Shown here piece after piece: positions 31,763-35,609 of a DNA stretch of 35,609 bases (the first letter of the stretch is position 1; each line of letters opens with the position of its first letter). The stretch spans positions 1 through 35,609 of the forward strand of contig JZEL01000016.1 in assembly GCA_001567365.1 (NCBI GenBank), written 5' to 3'. The position numbers were made by a program, and so were the translations under genes. Under the pieces are notes generated by a model, which saw only the letters and a program-made list of their open reading frames with translations, ran no database searches and was not told the origin of the DNA. The DNA is from Parcubacteria bacterium OLB19. Its GTDB lineage: Bacteria; Patescibacteriota; Minisyncoccia; Phycocordibacterales; UBA918.

Positions 31763-33213
31763 ATGAAAATAAACACTGACAAAAATCCATATTGGACAAT
31801 TTGTCTCTCGTGTCATGGACAGGGTAAAATCATGAGAGGACCTTCTAGAAAAAGACGGCGCCTTTTTGAAAATGAACTACACGAATATGAAATTAGCAGT
31901 GATGCAAGTGTGGCTCCAAAACCTCCTACTGCAAATATGGATGTGTGTCCCTTGTGTGTCGGCTCTGGATTACAGAGCGCTGAAAAAGCTGTACCAGTAG
32001 ATTTTAAGAAATATCCGAATGTGGCAATTATTGGTGGTGGTATCGGCGGAGTGGCTTTAGCGGTAGCTTGTTTACATAGAGGAATTCCTTTTACTTTGTA
32101 TGAGCGAGACGAAAGTTTCAGCTCACGTTCTCAAGGATATGGATTAACCCTGCAACAAGCCAGTAAAGCGGTGGAGGGTTTGGGAATTTTTTCACTAGAG
32201 GGTGGACTTACTTCGACTCGACACGTGGTTTATAATCCAGAGGGAAAAATTATTGGTGAATGGGGACTCCGAAAGTGGGGAAAAACTTTTTTGGAACAAA
32301 CCTCGAGACGGAAAAATGTGCATATCGCTAGGCAGACTTTTCGCTCATTACTCTTACAGCAATTGGGCAATAGCGAGCCGTTGCGGTGGGGACATAAATT
32401 GACAAAACTCTCAAGTAATCAAAATGGCACTGTCGATTTGACTTTCCAAGTCGGAGAAAAACAAGAAAACGCACAGGCTGATTTGGTGGTAGGAGCCGAC
32501 GGTATTAGGAGTGTAGTCCGTGAATTATTAATTGGCGAACAAAAAAGTCCACTGCAATATTTGGGTTGTATTGTCGTACTGGGTATTTGTCCGCTGAAAG
32601 CCCTGGGTGATACTGCTAGCCTCTACTTGATTCGGCTACGGTGTTTCAAACAGTAAATGGCCATGAAAGGATATATATGATGCCTTACGATGCAAAGACG
32701 ATTATGTGGCAATTCAGTTTCCCTTTGTCTCTGAGTGAAGCTAAGGAATTAAGCGCGAAGGGAGCAAAAGCGATGAAGGAAGAAGCTTGTCGACGTCTTA
32801 AGTGGCATGATCCTATACCGCAGATTTTAGCGGCCACTTTAGAAGCCGATATCACTGGCTATCCAGTTTATGACAGAAAATTATTTGACCCAATCTTACT
32901 GCAAGAAAAAGAAAATATAACTTTGATCGGAGATGCAGCCCATCCAATGAGTCCTTTTAAAGGGCAGGGTGCCAATCAAGCTATTCTTGATGCGCTAGCT
33001 CTAGCTAGAAAAATTTCCGTGACTTGTGATAAAAATCCCAATTGGCGAGAAAGCGGAGTCAGAAAAAGTATACTGAATAAATTTGAAGAAGAAATGGCCA
33101 AACGCTCAGCTACTAAAGTGATAGATTCAGCCAAAGCTGCACAACTACTTCATTCCAAAGTGGTGCTTCATGAGGGGAATGAGCCTAGGGGGAGGTGGTT
33201 GAGTGGTTTTTAA
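31763..33213 (+). CDS. FAD-dependent monooxygenase with N-terminal zinc-ribbon-like domain, one frameshift
   Basis: About 484 residues when joined. Residues 1-75 carry two CxxCxGxG-type knuckles (CLSCHGQGK and CPLCVGSG), like half of a DnaJ zinc finger. A group A flavoprotein hydroxylase follows: Rossmann GGGIGGVALA (about 93-102), YERDE, the DG motif as VVGADGIRSVVR, and the FAD-ribityl motif LIGDAAHPMSPFKGQGANQAILDA. The frame is broken between about 32610 and 32628, where one base is missing; after it the frame reads PLLDSATVFQTVNGHERIYM. The substrate is unknown. The fusion is unusual and the gene sits at the edge of the remnant-rich right end, so recent acquisition is possible. Confidence 0.8.
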
Positions 33214-33223
33214 TCAGGATTAA

Positions 33224-33352
33224 TTTATAGAAAAATTTAAATTAATCTCGATTTGTGACCCATTAGCGTGGCTTTCAGAACTTTCAAAACAGAGAGAATA
33301 TATAAAGTCTTCAATTTCTGCACTTTCAGAGTTTGCTCGCCAAGTAAGGTAA
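33224..33352 (+). pseudogene. C-terminal gene remnant, 42 codons
   Basis: Open stretch ending at TAA 33350-33352 with coding-like sequence (CDPLAWLSELSKQREYIKSS, ISALSEFARQVR) but no start codon. Probably the tail of a lost gene, convergent with the HEPN-like gene 8 bp away. Confidence 0.3.
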
Positions 33353-33360
33353 TAACACCT

Positions 33361-33756
33361 TTAGTTAGCTAGTATCGTAACAATCCTATCGGCATCGATA
33401 ATTGCACTTTGCAAAAGTGAGGGCGTGTTTTTTACGTCACTGTCGTAATCACATTCCTTCCTAGCTTTGTGTAATCTGAAAAGTATCTGTCTTATTTCTT
33501 GATGGTCAACATTACCAAACCTCTTACGGTATTCTTCTCTCAAGTTTGCGTGAAATTGGTTACCACCCTCATTCTTTTTAGGTGTATAACCAAAATTGGC
33601 AATCGCATAGTCTTCAGCTATATGGTAGACACTGTAATAAGCCCTACTTACTCCAGACCTTTGTTTTGCCTCAATTTCTGTACTTGCGACCTGCCCAGTG
33701 GTTTCTGCCTGAAGTTCCTTCGCAAGTGATAAGTAACCATTCCAATCAAATGCCAT
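33361..33756 (-). CDS. HEPN-like helical protein (last gene of TIGR04255 operon)
   Basis: 131 residues, all helical. RSGVSRAYYSVYHIAEDYA (about residues 34-52) and LHKARKECDYD (about 94-104) match the pattern of the HEPN / UPF0332-type family that often pairs with nucleotidyltransferases or other partners. The canonical Rx4-6H catalytic pair is not obvious (the motif is R-K-E-C-D-Y-D), so it may be a non-catalytic or differently acting member. It starts 3 bp after the end of the gene before it, in a tight three-gene operon. Confidence 0.6.
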   Translation of the reverse strand: MAFDWNGYLSLAKELQAETTGQVASTEIEAKQRSGVSRAYYSVYHIAEDYAIANFGYTPKKNEGGNQFHANLREEYRKRFGNVDHQEIRQILFRLHKARKECDYDSDVKNTPSLLQSAIIDADRIVTILAN

Positions 33757-33759
33757 ATG

Positions 33760-34230
33760 CTATACAAACTTTAGGGTAAAGTTTATTTTCATCAAATCAG
33801 CCTCTCCAGAGGAAAGCACCCATTCTCTATTGAGTAAACTCAACTGTCTAGTGGCATCTTCTGCAGATAGTGCGGTCTGTATTTCAAGATACATTTCAGG
33901 TGCTTCTACTGTGTCAGGGTCACTGAACATTCCGATTTCCATTTCAGTATCACCAAAATACTCTGCAACTTTACTTGGTACTTCATAGAGGTGAGTAACT
34001 ACACCCAAGTTGTTCGCTAGGTAATCCTCGAGTAAAAGTCTGTCATATATAGTAACATTCTTCGATTGTAAAACTGAAATGGCTGTATCAATGCGTGTTG
34101 AAAGAGATTTGCTACTTGGTGCAAAAGTACTTGTCAGCGACCTGTTCCATACACGCTCAAATACCGAAGGGGCTTGGATGCTCTCCAACTGGATATAGTT
34201 TGTGTAATTGTCCATTGCAAGTGTTGTCAT
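33760..34230 (-). CDS. Hypothetical protein (middle gene of TIGR04255 operon)
   Basis: 156 residues, soluble, no signal peptide. An N-terminal stretch (ERVWNRSLTSTFAPSSKSLS) is followed by a helical segment (TRIDTAISVLQSKNVTIYDR), then an alternating beta-rich C-terminal half ending in EADLMKINFTLKFV, suggestive of a beta sandwich or barrel. No family recognised. Spacing is 3 bp to each neighbour, so it is almost certainly a functional unit with the TIGR04255 protein and the HEPN-like protein. Confidence 0.6.
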   Translation of the reverse strand: MTTLAMDNYTNYIQLESIQAPSVFERVWNRSLTSTFAPSSKSLSTRIDTAISVLQSKNVTIYDRLLLEDYLANNLGVVTHLYEVPSKVAEYFGDTEMEIGMFSDPDTVEAPEMYLEIQTALSAEDATRQLSLLNREWVLSSGEADLMKINFTLKFV

Positions 34231-34233
34231 AGT

Positions 34234-34983
34234 TTATTTATCAAAAACCGCCTTGGCTTTTTCAGTTAGCACACCCTCAAATACTGTCTCAAGATTTGTA
34301 TGCGCTTCTCCAAGCCATTGGTCGAGGTCTGCAAGAGGAATAACAGGCTTTGCAAGAAAGTAATCTAAATCAAGGATGAAAGCCCTTATATCTTGGTTTC
34401 CTTGTTGCTTATCAGCAAACTGTACTTTTATAGCATCACGACTTTCGTTTTGTTCATAAAGTGCTCCAAGAAATATAGACTGACGGCTGTTTTCTTCGAG
34501 AGAAGGGACAGATGCCTGAAGAGCAAAGTAATCAGAAAAATTGAAACCTGAAGAAGGTAAAATGATTTCGTTTATATAACGAATACCTATTCTTGCGACA
34601 CCTGTAGGATGGAAATGGGTTGTATAAGCATTATGGACAAGCTGTATAAGAGGTAAGAAATCAGTCCACGATTTATATGGTTTTATTCTATGTATGGAAA
34701 CTCGTCCGCCATCTAGTTGTACAGAATACTTCTCATCATCAGAGAAGTATTGCTCAAACTCATAGTAATCCTGATTTATGTTCTTTTTGTTTTCTTCTGG
34801 AGTTTTTTCTGCGTCAATATGAAACTCAAGTTTATTCATCTTGCCTTTCTTTTGTTTTGGAAATGAGGTTTGGATAGCAGTATAAAAAGCACCGATATTT
34901 TCAGTAGATAAATCTCCCTTCACAACAAAACGAAACTCACAAACCGCCTCAAGTAGAGGTGGGTTTTTGTATGTTTTTGACAT
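34234..34983 (-). CDS. TIGR04255-family protein
   Basis: 249 residues. The N-terminal NPPLLEAVCEFRF and the central GVARIGIRYINEIILP are the two hallmarks of the TIGR04255 family, described as sporadically distributed and of unknown function, usually beside a small variable gene. Other conserved bits are DYYEFEQYFSDDEKYSVQLD and FILDLDYFLAKP. The frame is intact. An extended -10 TGGTATTAT is upstream, with AGGTAAGG before the ATG. It heads a compact operon with an unknown protein and a HEPN-like protein, lying between gene remnants, which points to mobile or defence-type cargo. Confidence 0.8.
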   Translation of the reverse strand: MSKTYKNPPLLEAVCEFRFVVKGDLSTENIGAFYTAIQTSFPKQKKGKMNKLEFHIDAEKTPEENKKNINQDYYEFEQYFSDDEKYSVQLDGGRVSIHRIKPYKSWTDFLPLIQLVHNAYTTHFHPTGVARIGIRYINEIILPSSGFNFSDYFALQASVPSLEENSRQSIFLGALYEQNESRDAIKVQFADKQQGNQDIRAFILDLDYFLAKPVIPLADLDQWLGEAHTNLETVFEGVLTEKAKAVFDK

Positions 34984-34996
34984 AACCTTACCTATG

Positions 34997-35005
34997 ATAA
35001 TACCA
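34997..35005 (-). promoter_or_regulatory. Extended -10 promoter of the TIGR04255 operon
   Basis: TGGTATTAT on the minus strand, 13 nt before the ATG at 34983, with a purine-rich AGGTAAGG between. Unlike the leaderless genes, this one has a Shine-Dalgarno-like leader. Confidence 0.5.
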
Positions 35006-35014
35006 CGATTTTCT

Positions 35015-35175
35015 TTATTTTCTAGGCTTTTCTACACCCGACACTGTACTTATGTATAAGTCTGGATTTTGCTTCCTATCTTCTTTTAGTAGCCACTCAA
35101 AAACTGCAACAATGCGGTCACAACATATACTTGAAACTTGAAATTTTTAGAGTCATCGGATTTGGCATTTTGGAA
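35015..35175 (-). pseudogene. C-terminal gene fragment, frame-broken
   Basis: The two reading frames together look coding: NAKSDDSKNFKFQVYVV in one frame, continued near 35120 by CDRIVAVFEWLLKEDRKQNP and DLYISTVSGVEKPRK to the stop at 35015. No start codon; family not recognised. Confidence 0.35.
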
Positions 35176-35181
35176 CTCTAT

Positions 35182-35484
35182 TTATTTCCATCCATGAAAA
35201 ATAGTTTTTATTCGAAGAGTAAACAGGTTTTTTAGAAAATACAAAATGGTATCCACAATTTTTAACCTCCACTTCCGATTATCAACACAGGTTATTTTTA
35301 AGTCTTTGATCTTAAATCCTTTCTTCTCGGCATAGAGAAGTAATGCCGTATCAAAGAACCAACCCCTATAGTTTTTTACATTCTCAGAAATACGGGCGAA
35401 TGCCTTTTTTGTTATTGATTTGTGTCCAGCTTGAGCATCAGTGAACTGGTGTACAAAAAGTAAGTATATGAGTATATTCCAAAA
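35182..35484 (-). pseudogene. Truncated family 2 glycosyltransferase (C-terminal part)
   Basis: About 100 codons with no start. It reads WNILIYLLFVHQFTDAQAGH, KSITKKAFARISENVKNYRG, WFFDTALLLYAEKKGFKIKD and ends TIFHGWK. The DxQxGxK-type segment (TDAQAGHK) and the later WFFDTALLLYAEKKG block are those of GT2 enzymes of the dolichyl-phosphate-mannose-synthase/polyprenol glycosyltransferase group. The N-terminal nucleotide-sugar half is missing; a TAA and a strong terminator hairpin stand where it should continue. Confidence 0.65.
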
Positions 35485-35515
35485 AAATTACCCCGCATGC
35501 TTGCATCGGGGTAAA
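35482..35515 (-). terminator. Strong terminator at the break in the GT2 fragment
   Basis: TTACCCCG pairs with CGGGGTAA, with an inner ATGC/GCAT, then T7 on the minus strand. It would terminate a minus-strand gene entering from the right; the last 90 bp of the window (35520-35609) hold no gene I can support. Confidence 0.85.
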
Positions 35516-35609
35516 CTCTGTTATGCTAGGAGGTAATGTCAGGCAAACCACAACACATAATTAAACCACATAACAAAACTCTCTTTATCTACCACCTAGT
35601 CTGTCCAGT

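Overview
The window looks like a chromosomal segment from an ultra-small Candidate Phyla Radiation bacterium (Patescibacteria, most like Parcubacteria/Paceibacteria). This is inferred from AT-rich DNA with UGA used as a normal stop, small compact genes, a short valyl-tRNA synthetase, an O-antigen-ligase/TPR membrane protein, DUF11 plus peptidoglycan-binding surface proteins built from 'TGDA' repeats, and many genes of unknown family. No ribosomal RNA or marker tree is available here, so the placement is inference.

Layout. 0-3.2 kb: metal handling, with mgtE, a Fur/Zur-type regulator divergent from a ZIP-type transporter across two perfect 7-1-7 palindromes, and a secreted DUF192 protein. 3.2-3.6 kb: RNase P RNA with an extra long hairpin near its 3' end. 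3.7-10.5 kb: a mostly plus-strand housekeeping run (O-antigen ligase/TPR, murJ, lepA, FtsB/DivIC-like, glutaredoxin). 10.5-12.6 kb: small unknown genes plus tRNA-Arg(CCU) and tRNA-Phe(GAA). 12.6-16.2 kb: Hsp20, a PrsW-like membrane protease and valS. 16.2-20.8 kb: a three-gene secreted surface-protein locus with a long structured leader. 20.8-25 kb: tsaD, tRNA-Val(GAC), glmS and a cupin-like protein. 25-28.2 kb: a probable small island beside tRNA-Ser(CGA), holding a macro-domain protein, a HEPN-like protein and coupled small membrane proteins. 28.2-33.2 kb: secreted nuclease, PLD, LRR protein, cohesin-dockerin protein and an FAD monooxygenase with an N-terminal zinc-ribbon-like module. 33.2-35.6 kb: a three-gene TIGR04255 / unknown / HEPN-like operon among gene fragments, including a decapitated GT2.

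Three patterns cut across the window. (1) Every tRNA has a second copy of its 3' end downstream of it: 131 bp (Arg), 191 bp (Phe), 130 bp (Val) and about 3 kb (Ser) away. For Arg, Phe and Val an inverted copy of the T-arm lies between the two. This looks like a family of tiny tRNA-associated elements or integration scars and is the strongest candidate for something undescribed. (2) At least eight genes and one tRNA carry single-base length changes, nearly all in homopolymers, while about 11 kb of large housekeeping genes are intact. I give such genes their reconstructed full extent. (3) Many genes have an extended -10 box (TGnTATAAT-like) ending only 6-8 nt before the start codon, which implies leaderless mRNAs.
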